Shown piece after piece: positions 13,952 to 21,514 of a stretch of DNA of 21,514 nt. A program made the position numbers and the translations under genes. The stretch's first letter is position 1. Each line of letters starts with the position of its first letter. Under the pieces are notes generated by a model. It was not told the origin of the DNA, did no database searches, and saw only the letters and a program-made list of their open reading frames with translations. The stretch is from a virus. The stretch is from positions 1 to 21,514 of IMG/VR virus record IMGVR_UViG_3300028802_000063; one strand, given 5' to 3'.

Positions 13952-15646
13952 ATGGCCATTACCCGCCGCCACGATGCACAGTTCGCCGCCCGGCTCGCCG
14001 CGCTGATCGCCGATCGCTACGACGCGCAAGCCCGCGTGCCGGCAGGGCAGCACGGCGGCGGTCAGTTCGCCTCGAGCAGCGGCGGCGGTGGGGGGCCGAG
14101 CAAGGCTAAAGAGCGGCGGGCTGCGGCCAAGTCGTTTACGAACGCCGCAGTCGAGCGGGCGATCAAGTCGGGCGCGACGCATAAGCAGGTCAAGGCGATC
14201 CGCGAGATCGAGCACCGCGCACACTTGAAGGTGCAGCGCGCATCGGCCCGGCTCGCGCAGGGCACACAGCAGACGCTGTTTACCAAGGCGCCCAAGCAAG
14301 CCGGCAGCTATCGGCTAAGCAAGGCCGTGGGCGGCGGCACGGCGGTCGGCATCGCGAACAAGGCGCTGGTGCACGCCGCCGCGCAGAAAGGCCTTGCCGA
14401 GCACGCCGCGCGTGTGGCTGCTCGGAAGTCGACGCCGCCACCAGCTGCAGCGCCGCATGCGGCATCGGCTGCGGCGGCATCGTTGCAGACGCCGGCACGC
14501 TTGACGCCGGACATCACGGTCAAGGGCCGCATGCCAACCAAAGGGGAATACGCGCAGCATCTAGAAATTCTAAAGAATGCTGCGGCGGGTCGGGCATCAA
14601 AGCACCTCGAGCGCGACATGAGCAACGATGAACACGCGGCTTGGGGGGCGCTGCATCAACATGGGCTGATGCACCAGAACGCAGCCGGCGAGCACCGGCT
14701 TACGGCCAAGGGGCAGGAATACTTGTCGCAGCGGACGGCTGCACCTGCGGCGGCATCGTTGCGGCCGGCCGGCAAGACTGCGGAGCACAGCGCCGCCGAG
14801 CAGCGGCTCACCAAGGCGAAAGGTGATTTAGAGAAAATGAACACGACCGGCTACGGGGCTGCCAATCGGCGTTATGTGGAGTCAGACGTTGCACGGCTGA
14901 CGACCGAAGTGCAGGGCCACGAACGCGCCGCCGCTAGCGGCACGGCATACCGACCGCATGAGCCGGCGATGGTTGGTTTTGGTCCGATAGCGACGCCGCC
15001 GACAGCTGCAGCGCAGCCCAAGCCGGCACCGACTAAACCGGAAAGGCCGCTCGGTGGGGTCAGCAACTACGATCTGGAAGCCGCCCAGAACCAGCACATC
15101 AGCACCTTGACGCAAATGAGTCATGACATCAGCATGCGTGCACGTCGCGCAGGGGTGAGTGCTGCGGATTTCGAGCGTGACGTCGCGGATCCGAGTCACC
15201 CGCAGCATGAATTGCATAAGCGGTTTCAGTCGGCGAAACAAAACGTGCGATCGCATGTCGAGGAAACCGAGCACCGCAGGGAAACGCGCCAGCGGGAAAC
15301 GGAAGCGACGGCGGCCCGTGAAGGTTCCGCCCGTGCCGCAGGTATGACCGAGCGTAAGTATGCGCGCCCAGTGGAGCGCCCCTTGACCAAGGGTGAGCGC
15401 GACACGAACAAGCAGATCGATCAGCATGATCGGGAAGTCGAGCGCCTAACGTCGTCGATGGATAAGCACAAAGATCCCGCTCGGCGGCGCGAGGTAAACG
15501 CCCAGATTGATCGGGTACATCGCGAGCGTGAAAGGCTAGAACTAACATTGGCACCCGGCGTGCGGAATGCGCACGAGACGAATCAGGCAGTCGCGCATCG
15601 GGCGAAGCTGGCAAAGGCTGCAGAGCGCCGGGCTAAAAAGGCGTGA
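13952..15646 (+). CDS. Long Ala/Gln-rich phage protein of unknown function
   Basis: The 564-residue protein opens with F-A-A-R-L-A-A-L-I-A-D-R-Y-D and R-V-P-A-G-Q-H-G-G-G-Q-F-A-S, a V-P-x-G-x-x-x-G-G-Q-F-A signature common in phage head-region proteins. A Gly-rich hinge, basic helices, Pro/Ala linkers and a winged-helix-like segment (about 200-265, with A-W-G-A-L-H-Q-H-G-L-M and H-R-L-T-A-K-G-Q-E-Y-L) follow. The last ~180 residues are strongly charged, R/E/Q-rich and likely coiled coil. Its place between portal and MuF suggests a virion or internal head protein. I chose the ATG at 13952; an upstream ATG at 13928 would lie in array E. The stop overlaps the next GTG. Confidence 0.6.
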   Translation: MAITRRHDAQFAARLAALIADRYDAQARVPAGQHGGGQFASSSGGGGGPSKAKERRAAAKSFTNAAVERAIKSGATHKQVKAIREIEHRAHLKVQRASARLAQGTQQTLFTKAPKQAGSYRLSKAVGGGTAVGIANKALVHAAAQKGLAEHAARVAARKSTPPPAAAPHAASAAAASLQTPARLTPDITVKGRMPTKGEYAQHLEILKNAAAGRASKHLERDMSNDEHAAWGALHQHGLMHQNAAGEHRLTAKGQEYLSQRTAAPAAASLRPAGKTAEHSAAEQRLTKAKGDLEKMNTTGYGAANRRYVESDVARLTTEVQGHERAAASGTAYRPHEPAMVGFGPIATPPTAAAQPKPAPTKPERPLGGVSNYDLEAAQNQHISTLTQMSHDISMRARRAGVSAADFERDVADPSHPQHELHKRFQSAKQNVRSHVEETEHRRETRQRETEATAAREGSARAAGMTERKYARPVERPLTKGERDTNKQIDQHDREVERLTSSMDKHKDPARRREVNAQIDRVHRERERLELTLAPGVRNAHETNQAVAHRAKLAKAAERRAKKA

Positions 15647-16056
15647 CGCCCGGCACGATCGCAATCATCGGCGCCCCCCGCGCCGGCAAGACCACGCTTG
15701 CCAATGAGCTAGCGTGCACGCTTGCACTGCCGGTCGTGCACGCCGACGACATGATCGCGCTTGGATGGTCGAACGTCAGCGACACGCTAGCCCGGCTCAT
15801 GATCCAAGATCCGACACCCGCGATCTACGAAGGTGTCGCCGTGGTGCGTGCGCTCCGCAAGCTGCTACTGATGCTGACGGCGGCGGATAGTCCGATGATG
15901 CCGCTGCAGCGGTGCATCGTGCTCGACCGTCCGCGCCTCGTGCTCACGCCGGGGCAGGACCGCATGCGCCGCGGCTGTGAAACGGTGCTCGCCGGCATCG
16001 CGCCCGAGCTCGCACGCCGTGGCGTGACCATGGAGCGGCACCCGTGGACGCTCTAA
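15643..16056 (+). CDS. Small P-loop NTPase / kinase-like protein
   Basis: The 137-residue protein begins T-I-A-I-I-G-A-P-R-A-G-K16-T-T-L, a textbook Walker A, followed by V-V-H-A-D-D-M where nucleoside or adenylate-type kinases place a substrate-binding aspartate. R-C-I-V-L-D-R-P-R may be a Walker B-like strand with a following basic lid (R-M-R-R-G-C). The length fits a minimal P-loop kinase. Substrate is unknown. It is unusual between a head-region protein and MuF. The GTG start overlaps the upstream stop as GTGA; its own stop lies thirteen bases inside the MuF gene. Confidence 0.65.
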   Translation: MTPGTIAIIGAPRAGKTTLANELACTLALPVVHADDMIALGWSNVSDTLARLMIQDPTPAIYEGVAVVRALRKLLLMLTAADSPMMPLQRCIVLDRPRLVLTPGQDRMRRGCETVLAGIAPELARRGVTMERHPWTL

Positions 16057-17900
16057 TCAGCGCGCTACGCACGCAAGCCGCAGCTCGAGGTGCGCGGTAC
16101 GCGCGCGACGTCGCGCGACGCAAGTCACCGAGGCCGCGCTACCCGCACAAGGAAGTGCTGATCTATCACCGCCGGATCCGCTATCTCGTGCATCAAGCGC
16201 AGTACGTGATCGAGCGTGACCTGCTGCCGCAGCTGCCGACACTGCTCGATGAGCAGTCGCAGGTGTCAGCCGTCGTCATCCGTCGCGACTCGGCGGACGA
16301 TATCGACCGCGCGATCGCAAAGACGGCAGCGGCGACCGTGCAGACAGTGCCCGATCGCGAGATCGAAGCGGCGGCGACGCAAACGGCCTTGCGTGTGTCG
16401 GAGTGGCACGCCGACGAGTTCGGCAAGCAGATCGAAAAAGTCGCGCGCATCAACCTTCACGACAATACGACCGGTCTAGCGGGTGCGATCGACTTGTTCG
16501 TCTCGGATAACGTGGCGCTGATCAAGTCGATCAACGCGCAGCAGCTCGAGGCCGTGAAAGGCGTGATCCTGCGCGGCGCGCGCGCGGGCAAGTCGCACCT
16601 CGAGGTGCGGGACGAAATCGTCGCGCAGTTCGGCAAATCGAACAAGCGCGCGGCGCTAATCACCACGGATCAGATCGGCAAATTGAACGGGCAGCTAACG
16701 CAGCTGCGACAAACCAATATCGGGATCCGTCGCTACCGATGGTCGACGGCACAGGATGAGCGTGTGAGGCCTGCGGAAGGTGCCAACAAAGAAAGGCTCG
16801 GGCACCGCAAGCTGAACGGCACGATTCAGGAGTGGACGAAACCTCCGCTGACCGATGAACGCACCGGCGAGCGTGCGCATCCGGGCTATCCGATCCGCTG
16901 CCGGTGCGTGGCGATCCCGATCGTCGACGATCTGCTAGTCGAGGCCGGCTTGCTCGCGCCCGAAGACGTCGAGCTGCAGCAGCCCACACCGGGGCGTGTC
17001 GTCACCGTGCCGGGCGCACCGCCGCCCGCGAACACGCAACGCCCGCCGCCGGCACCGCTGCCGCCCACGCCGCCGCCGCCGGCACCGCCGCCGGTCACAC
17101 GGCCCCGATCGCCTACAGCCCCGCCCATATCCGGGGTGCTGCCCACGCCGAGCGTGTCAGATCGCGAGCTCGAGGCCGCAGCGTTCGCCCGGCTGCAGCA
17201 GCAGGCGTCCGAAGCGCTGCAGCGCAAAGCGGCCGCCGAAGTCACCCGCAAGCGGGCCGAGAAAGCGCTAGCCGCCGCGCTGGCCAGCTCGGAACGTGCC
17301 GCCGCAGCCACGGCGCAAGCGGAGCTCGAGGCCGCGCAAGTCGCAGAAACGGCAGCTGCCGGGGCGTACGCACGAGCCGTGCAGGAGGCCGCGGCCCCGA
17401 TCGTGCGGGTGCCGCCTGCGGTGGGGGCTGCGCCGCCCGCGCCCATGCGTAAACCCAAGGGCACGCCAGCACCAGGCCGCAAGCGCCCGCCCGTGCCGCT
17501 CGAGCCGCCCCGCAAGCCGGCGATGGCCAAGCCGCGCAAGGGTGTTGGCCCGCGCATACCGGCTGCCGACCGCGCGCTACTCGCGCCGATCGAGGCCGGC
17601 TTGGCGGACGCGCAGCTGTCGTATTTGCGTGAAGGCATGCGCGACTTGACCGCCATCAGCAGCGCATACGCCGGGGCTACGGCGGCGGAAGTCGATCTGA
17701 TCGCCACTGGGCAAAGTCGGACGAAAACGGGGCAGGCCTTCGAGCCGATCCGTATATCAGCCGAGCCTGGTTACCTAGAGCTCACAGACGGTCGGCACCG
17801 CATGGCAGCGGCTCGGGCAGCCGGGGCGACGCGGATCCTTGCTCGAATCAAGACGCCGGGCGGGGCCGAATACCTGCGGGTGATTCCGATTCCGCGCTAG
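16044..17900 (+). CDS. MuF/SPP1 gp7-like head morphogenesis protein with C-terminal ParB-like domain
   Basis: The 618-residue protein starts with a helical minor-head region and, at about 200-300, the MuF core: R-Y-R-W-S-T-A-Q-D-E-R-V-R, then H-P-G-Y-P-I-R-C286-R-C288-V-A. Such proteins attach to the portal and enter the virion. From ~315 come a Pro-rich linker and an Ala/Glu-rich helix (about 375-455). The last ~100 residues end in Y-L-E-L-T-D582-G-R-H-R-M-A-A-A-R-A-A-G-A-T-R-I, the ParB/Srx motif also seen in nuclease-like and Srx-fold domains. MuF proteins of temperate phages are known to carry variable C-terminal toxin domains; a ParB-like tail is therefore a candidate effector. GTG start at 16044; alternatives were not better. 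No catalytic activity is shown. Confidence 0.82.
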   Translation: MDALISALRTQAAARGARYARDVARRKSPRPRYPHKEVLIYHRRIRYLVHQAQYVIERDLLPQLPTLLDEQSQVSAVVIRRDSADDIDRAIAKTAAATVQTVPDREIEAAATQTALRVSEWHADEFGKQIEKVARINLHDNTTGLAGAIDLFVSDNVALIKSINAQQLEAVKGVILRGARAGKSHLEVRDEIVAQFGKSNKRAALITTDQIGKLNGQLTQLRQTNIGIRRYRWSTAQDERVRPAEGANKERLGHRKLNGTIQEWTKPPLTDERTGERAHPGYPIRCRCVAIPIVDDLLVEAGLLAPEDVELQQPTPGRVVTVPGAPPPANTQRPPPAPLPPTPPPPAPPPVTRPRSPTAPPISGVLPTPSVSDRELEAAAFARLQQQASEALQRKAAAEVTRKRAEKALAAALASSERAAAATAQAELEAAQVAETAAAGAYARAVQEAAAPIVRVPPAVGAAPPAPMRKPKGTPAPGRKRPPVPLEPPRKPAMAKPRKGVGPRIPAADRALLAPIEAGLADAQLSYLREGMRDLTAISSAYAGATAAEVDLIATGQSRTKTGQAFEPIRISAEPGYLELTDGRHRMAAARAAGATRILARIKTPGGAEYLRVIPIPR

Positions 17901-18010
17901 CACGTTTGCACATTTGCTCATGAGCACATGAGCAAGCGTGCACGCCAGTACGCCGATACGTGAGCACCCGTGCAAGCGTATCAATGGGCAAGCGTGCCAA
18001 TGTGCTCTTG
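17899..18010. repeat. Octamer-period repeat array F
   Basis: Fourteen words in strict 8-base phase, starting inside the MuF stop codon: TGCTCATG, AGCACATG, AGCAAGCG, TGCAAGCG, GGCAAGCG, TGCCAATG, TGCTCTTG and others. The first part contains a hairpin with arms GCTCATG and CATGAGC around AGCA. It is the longest array of the family and fills most of the gap before the protease/scaffold gene; 18011-18042 shows no clear ribosome site. Confidence 0.8.
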
Positions 18011-18042
18011 ACGGCTGGCATGACCCGTGCGTATCAACGTTC

Positions 18043-19230
18043 GTGCAGCCCGAGATCGTCAGCCGCTACGACGTCGCCGTACTTGGCAACGCTGAGAAGA
18101 CGTCGCAGGGTTTTTTGCGCATGCCGGCGCACCTCACGCGGGCAGGGATCCTCGAGTACCGGCGAGCGGACGGCACCACGATCCGCGAGCTGCGCCCGGC
18201 GGCGGAAGTGTTCGCGCCGCAGTCGCTCGCGACGCTGCGCGCTGCGCCGCTGACCGATCTGCACCCGACCGAAATGATCAGCCCGGCGAACGTCCGCAAG
18301 CTGTCGATCGGCATCGTGTCCGAAGATGTCCGCGCGGACGGCGAGCTAGTCGCGGCGGCCGTGACCGTGCAGGAGGCCGACGCGATCGCTGCGGTCGAAC
18401 GTGGCGAGCGGCGCGAGATCTCCTGCGGCTACCGCTGCCGGATCGACGCGACGCCCGGCACCTTCCGCGGCCAAAAGTACGACCAAGTACAGCGCGACAT
18501 TGTCTACAACCATGTCGCGCTTGGGCCGCGCAATTGGGGGCGTGCAGGCCGTGACATCGCGCTGCGCATAGACGCGGCTGAGGGTGAAGCGCAGCCCGAT
18601 GCGACCGTATTCAGGCTGGACGCAGCCGACGCCTTGAGTATTTCGACGCCGCTTACGGCGGCAGGAAAGCAACGTGCACGCATGGATATGACGACGATCG
18701 ACCTAGACGGCGCGCACGTTGAGGTGCCGCGCGAAGTAGCTCCGAAGATCTTGCAGGCCTTGTCGGTGCGTACGGACGCACTGGGCGAAGTCGTGATCGA
18801 GCGCGACGAACGCGACGAAAAGATCAAGACGCTGGAAGATCGCATCGATCAGCTCGAGGCCGCGCTGCGCGAGGCCCCCGCCAAGATCGAGGCCGCCGCA
18901 CGCGAGCGGTCGGCCGTGATCGAGCGCGTCAAGCCGGTATTAGGCGATGACGCAACGCGCATGGACGGCATGAGCGTGCGCGACATGCAGGTCGCTTTCA
19001 TCGCCAAGATCAATCCGGCCTTCGTAGCGAAGGATCGCACCGACGATCAGATTTCTACCGCATTCGACGCGCTAGCGAGCGTCGAGCCACGCGCGGACGG
19101 TCCGGGCAGCATCGGTGCCGCGCGTGCGACGATCGCCCCGGTGCGGCAGCCCGTGACGCGCACCGATTCCAAGTGGGTGCCTGAGTGGCGCAAGCCGCTG
19201 TCCTACAGCGCACCGGATTTCAAGCCGTAG
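18043..19230 (+). CDS. DUF2213 phage protein (prohead protease/scaffold candidate)
   Basis: The 395-residue protein is the DUF2213 type found before capsid genes: G-F-L-R-M-P-A-H-L-T-R-A-G near 23-35, E-L-R-P-A-A-E-V-F, T-D-L-H-P, V-R-K-L-S-I-G, G-E-R-R-E-I-S-C-G-Y-R-C and V-Y-N-H-V-A-L-G-P-R-N-W-G-R-A-G. The C-terminal half has a long coiled coil (E-R-D-E-R-D-E-K-I-K-T-L-E-D-R-I-D-Q-L-E) as expected for a scaffold. Protease activity is inferred from family context (conserved His and Ser), not shown. The frame is open further back to a GTG at 17938 inside array F; I chose GTG 18043, which begins shortly before the conserved region. No clear ribosome site is visible, so the start is uncertain. 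Confidence 0.78.
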   Translation: MQPEIVSRYDVAVLGNAEKTSQGFLRMPAHLTRAGILEYRRADGTTIRELRPAAEVFAPQSLATLRAAPLTDLHPTEMISPANVRKLSIGIVSEDVRADGELVAAAVTVQEADAIAAVERGERREISCGYRCRIDATPGTFRGQKYDQVQRDIVYNHVALGPRNWGRAGRDIALRIDAAEGEAQPDATVFRLDAADALSISTPLTAAGKQRARMDMTTIDLDGAHVEVPREVAPKILQALSVRTDALGEVVIERDERDEKIKTLEDRIDQLEAALREAPAKIEAAARERSAVIERVKPVLGDDATRMDGMSVRDMQVAFIAKINPAFVAKDRTDDQISTAFDALASVEPRADGPGSIGAARATIAPVRQPVTRTDSKWVPEWRKPLSYSAPDFKP

Positions 19231-19264
19231 GGCCTCGAGCACACCGAAAGGGATTACGACCGAC

Positions 19265-19753
19265 ATGCAAACGTCATACACGAATCTAGCGCCCGATGGC
19301 CTGCTCGGTCTCATGACCGAGGATTTCACGCGGTACGTCGACACGACCGTGCCCGGCGTGTCGGTCAAGATCGGCAAAATGCTCTGCGTCGACAAGACGG
19401 CAGGCAAGCCGCGCGGTGCTGCGAAGCTGCCGGCTGCAGCCACCGACGTCACCAACAAGACGAACCTGTATGGCGTGGTGCCGTGGGATCAATCGCGGGA
19501 AGGTGGCGTCGACTGGCCCGCGCTGCGGCCCACGCCCGTGCTGCGCCGCGGTCGCATTTGGGTGCTCGCAGAAAGCAACGTGCTGCGCTTTACGCCGGCC
19601 TTCGTGCGGTATGCGGCAGGTGCGGGCGGCACTGAGATCGGCTCGTTCCGGGCTGACGTCGACACTGCGTCAGCCGCGCAATGTGACTGGGCGATGTTCA
19701 TCACGGACGCAACGGCGGGCAGCTTGGCGCTGCTCGAGGTGTCGATCTTCTAA
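19265..19753 (+). CDS. DUF2190-like head structural/decoration protein candidate
   Basis: The 162-residue protein has a beta-rich look, with G-V-V-P-W-D-Q-S-R-E, V-L-R-R-G-R-I-W-V-L and a hydrophobic ending L-A-L-L-E-V-S-I-F. It is placed between the DUF2213 gene and the major capsid gene, where tailed phages of this type usually encode a small structural, cement or decoration protein (DUF2190-like). The position and the R-R-G-R-I-W-V pattern support that role; the family match is by eye only. GAAAGGGA precedes the ATG by about eleven bases. Confidence 0.6.
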   Translation: MQTSYTNLAPDGLLGLMTEDFTRYVDTTVPGVSVKIGKMLCVDKTAGKPRGAAKLPAAATDVTNKTNLYGVVPWDQSREGGVDWPALRPTPVLRRGRIWVLAESNVLRFTPAFVRYAAGAGGTEIGSFRADVDTASAAQCDWAMFITDATAGSLALLEVSIF

Positions 19754-19801
19754 GGGTGACTGCAGGGGCGGCAACGCTCGAAAGGACTGAGAAGCGGAAC
19801 C

Positions 19802-20884
19802 ATGCTCTATTTGCAACCACCTCCCATGCCTGCGATCCGCCGCGATCATCTCGCGGCCGAGCTCGGCAAGCTGTCGAACGATCGGCTAGATGCGCAGGCG
19901 ATCGATCGCGTGCTCGCGCACCTGATTCTGCACCGCGCGAGCGTTTACGGTGAAGATCGCCTCGACGCGAACGAAACCACGGTGCTCACGCAGCAGCTCG
20001 AATACATGCGAGCTCGCACCGCGGATATTGAACGCCCGCCTTTCAAGGCGCGGCAGTTCGTGCCGATCACGTCCGAAGTCGATCCCGGCGCTGAGACGTG
20101 GGCCTATTCGCAATGGGATCGCACCGGCATGGCCAAGATCGTCGCGAACTACGCAGACGACATCCCGAAGGTAGCGACGTTCGCGAAGAAATTCGTAAAC
20201 ACGGTCGAGACGATCGGCCTCGGCTATGGCTGGTCGTGGCTCGACCTGCAGCGCACGGCTCGAGCGGGCGTGCCGCTGCAAACACGACTCGCGCAGGCGG
20301 TGCGTGATGGTTTCGAGCAAAAGATCGAAGTGATCGGCGCGATCGGCATCACCGAAACCGGTGCGACGGGCCTGTTGAATAACGTCAACGTGCCGCAGAT
20401 CTCCGCTGCGCCACCTGCAACGGGCAGCTCTACAGCATGGGGCGGCGGCGACAAGCTCGCGCAGGAAGTTCTAAACGACCTGCACGCGATGGAAGACGCG
20501 GTGATCAACAATACCAAGGGCACGCGCTTCCCGGATACATTGCTGCTGCCGCTTGCCAAGTATCGCTATATCGAGAAAACGCCGGTCAGCACCGCGGGCG
20601 GAGCGTCGCCGCGCGACACGATTCTGCGCGTGTTCACGGAGAAATCGCGGACCGTGAAATCTGTCGACTGGTGGCAGTTCCTCGACACGATCAACACGGG
20701 CGCGACACCGCGCGCGATCATGTACTCGCGCAGCCCGATCGTCGTGCACCTCGAGCTGCCACTCGAGCAGCAAGAGCTACCGCCGCAGGCCAAAAACTTG
20801 ATCCTTGAGATCAATTCCGTTGGCCGCATTGGTGGCGTCGCGTGGGAATACCCATTGGCCGGCGTCTACATGAACGGAATCTGA
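19802..20884 (+). CDS. Major capsid protein (DUF2184-like)
   Basis: The 360-residue protein resembles DUF2184 capsid proteins: A-R-Q-F-V-P-I-T-S-E-V-D-P-G-A-E-T near 80-97, then W-D-R-T-G-M-A, Y-A-D-D-I-P-K-V, G-Y-G-W-S-W-L-D-L and a glutamate-containing G-I-T-E-T-G-A-T-G-L-L-N. The C-terminus has R-I-G-G-V-A-W-E-Y-P-L-A-G-V-Y. It should self-assemble into the HK97-fold head shell. The length fits the family. A purine-rich AAAGGA and GAAGCGGA lie before the ATG. A protease-scaffold, decoration, capsid order is seen upstream. I am confident in the role, less so in the exact family. Confidence 0.85.
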   Translation: MLYLQPPPMPAIRRDHLAAELGKLSNDRLDAQAIDRVLAHLILHRASVYGEDRLDANETTVLTQQLEYMRARTADIERPPFKARQFVPITSEVDPGAETWAYSQWDRTGMAKIVANYADDIPKVATFAKKFVNTVETIGLGYGWSWLDLQRTARAGVPLQTRLAQAVRDGFEQKIEVIGAIGITETGATGLLNNVNVPQISAAPPATGSSTAWGGGDKLAQEVLNDLHAMEDAVINNTKGTRFPDTLLLPLAKYRYIEKTPVSTAGGASPRDTILRVFTEKSRTVKSVDWWQFLDTINTGATPRAIMYSRSPIVVHLELPLEQQELPPQAKNLILEINSVGRIGGVAWEYPLAGVYMNGI

Positions 20885-20885
20885 C

Positions 20886-21158
20886 ATGCCGCGCGTAGTC
20901 ACATTGGCGCTGCAAAACGCGTCCACGCACGTGATGAATATTCACCTCGGTACGACCCGCGTGATTTCGATCCCGCCGCCGCCACCTGCGCCGCGATCGG
21001 GGCTGCCGTTTACGCTGATCGGGCTGAATCAGACCGAGTCAGTGACATGGGCAGCCGCGGTCAAGTCGCCGCAGGTCGCGCAGTGGACGGGCGACGGGCT
21101 GCTGATCATCACCGACATACCTCAAGCGCCGGAAGACGGCAGACGCGAGATTATCTAA
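20886..21158 (+). CDS. Small hypothetical structural-region protein
   Basis: The 90-residue protein has beta-strand-like segments (V-V-T-L-A-L-Q-N-A, M-N-I-H-L-G-T-T-R-V-I-S-I) around a P-P-P-P-P turn and a C-terminal acidic tail. I do not recognise it. It starts one base after the capsid stop and ends in a TAATG junction with the next gene; the position suggests a head or connector accessory protein. Confidence 0.55.
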   Translation: MPRVVTLALQNASTHVMNIHLGTTRVISIPPPPPAPRSGLPFTLIGLNQTESVTWAAAVKSPQVAQWTGDGLLIITDIPQAPEDGRREII

Positions 21159-21514
21159 TGCGGATCTTACTGCCGGGCGAACTGCCACGCGCGGACGAAA
21201 CGACGACGGTATTTCAAAACACGGCGCCACACGTCAAACACATTGGGATCGGCGAAGGTGCGTTCGCCACGGTGCCGCCGACAGTCGGTATGGCCACGGT
21301 GACGATCGCGTGCACGGCGACCGAGCAAGTGGGCCTCGACAAGGCGCTGACCACTGACACGTGCCTCGAGTGGGTCGCACAGGGCGAGCTCGTGGTGGTG
21401 CCGCCCGTGCCGCCGCCGCCCGAAGGTGGCGAAGGTGGCGAAGGTGAAACCGGCGGCGAAGGTGGCGTGACCGCGCGGGCAGGTAGACGCGGGTCGCAGC
21501 AACCTGCCGACGAC
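21158..21514 (+). CDS. Hypothetical structural-region protein, cut by window end
   Basis: The frame is open from the ATG at 21158 (sharing one base with the previous TAA) for 119 codons to the last base, so the stop is outside the window. It begins M-R-I-L-L-P-G-E-L-P and has I-G-I-G-E-G-A-F-A-T-V-P. A Val/Pro run leads to an E-G-G repeat at about residues 88-101, encoded by the tandem GAAGGTGGC at 21421-21468. A short beta-rich domain plus a Gly/Glu-rich linker suggests a virion surface or connector protein; function is unknown. Confidence 0.6.
   Translation, partial: MRILLPGELPRADETTTVFQNTAPHVKHIGIGEGAFATVPPTVGMATVTIACTATEQVGLDKALTTDTCLEWVAQGELVVVPPVPPPPEGGEGGEGETGGEGGVTARAGRRGSQQPADD

Noticed and set aside
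16886-17707. Leftward 273-codon frame opposite the MuF C-terminus
   Set aside because: Its Gly/Ala/Ser-rich product mirrors the Pro/Ala linker of MuF on the other strand; no start signal or domain.
3561-18010. Octamer arrays as CRISPR
   Set aside because: The repeat unit is 8 bases, without separate repeats and unique spacers, and no cas gene is present.

Overview
The window is a GC-rich stretch of a tailed double-stranded DNA phage (Caudoviricetes) or prophage, probably temperate. Evidence for a phage is the ordered set small terminase, large terminase, portal, MuF/SPP1 gp7-type head protein, DUF2213 protease/scaffold candidate, a DUF2190-like structural protein and a DUF2184-type major capsid protein. 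Evidence for a temperate lifestyle is a divergent pair of XRE helix-turn-helix genes at the left edge. The host cannot be named from the sequence. No tRNA, rRNA, CRISPR array or insertion sequence was seen.

Left part (1-3650): a truncated leftward XRE regulator and a rightward one flank an ~118-base control region. A coiled-coil protein follows, then a fused primase-polymerase/RepA-type ATPase. Directly behind it lies a cluster of nine GGTTCCCG and two inverted CGGGAACC boxes with a CCCCTTAAGGGG palindrome, which looks like iterons of a replication origin. Modification and accessory part (3652-8632): a zinc-ribbon protein, a RuvC-like nuclease fused to an adenine methyltransferase, a small protein, a ParB-like domain fused to a second methyltransferase, a hypothetical protein, the small terminase, a GNAT/Mom-like candidate and a small phage protein. 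Late part (9085-21514): two hypothetical genes, large terminase, two small genes, portal, a long Ala/Gln-rich protein, a P-loop protein, MuF with a ParB-like tail, then protease/scaffold, decoration and capsid genes, ending in a gene cut by the window edge. Nearly all rightward genes overlap by ATGA, GTGA or TAATG junctions, so they are probably co-transcribed.

The unexpected part is the repeats. Six arrays with a strict 8-base period but degenerate words (TGCTCATG, TGCAAGCG, TGCCAGTG, AGCACATG and similar) fill four of the gaps between late genes and one early gap. The sixth lies in frame in the linker between the two enzymatic domains of the RuvC-methyltransferase protein. A second family at 8639-8998 consists of three tandem modules. 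Each has a 5-base-period GGCNN array leading into a conserved hairpin with a compensatory base-pair change and a T-tract, and all lie between the small and large terminase genes. I do not recognise either family as a described element. These arrays, the double fusion proteins and the candidate origin are the most worthwhile follow-ups.
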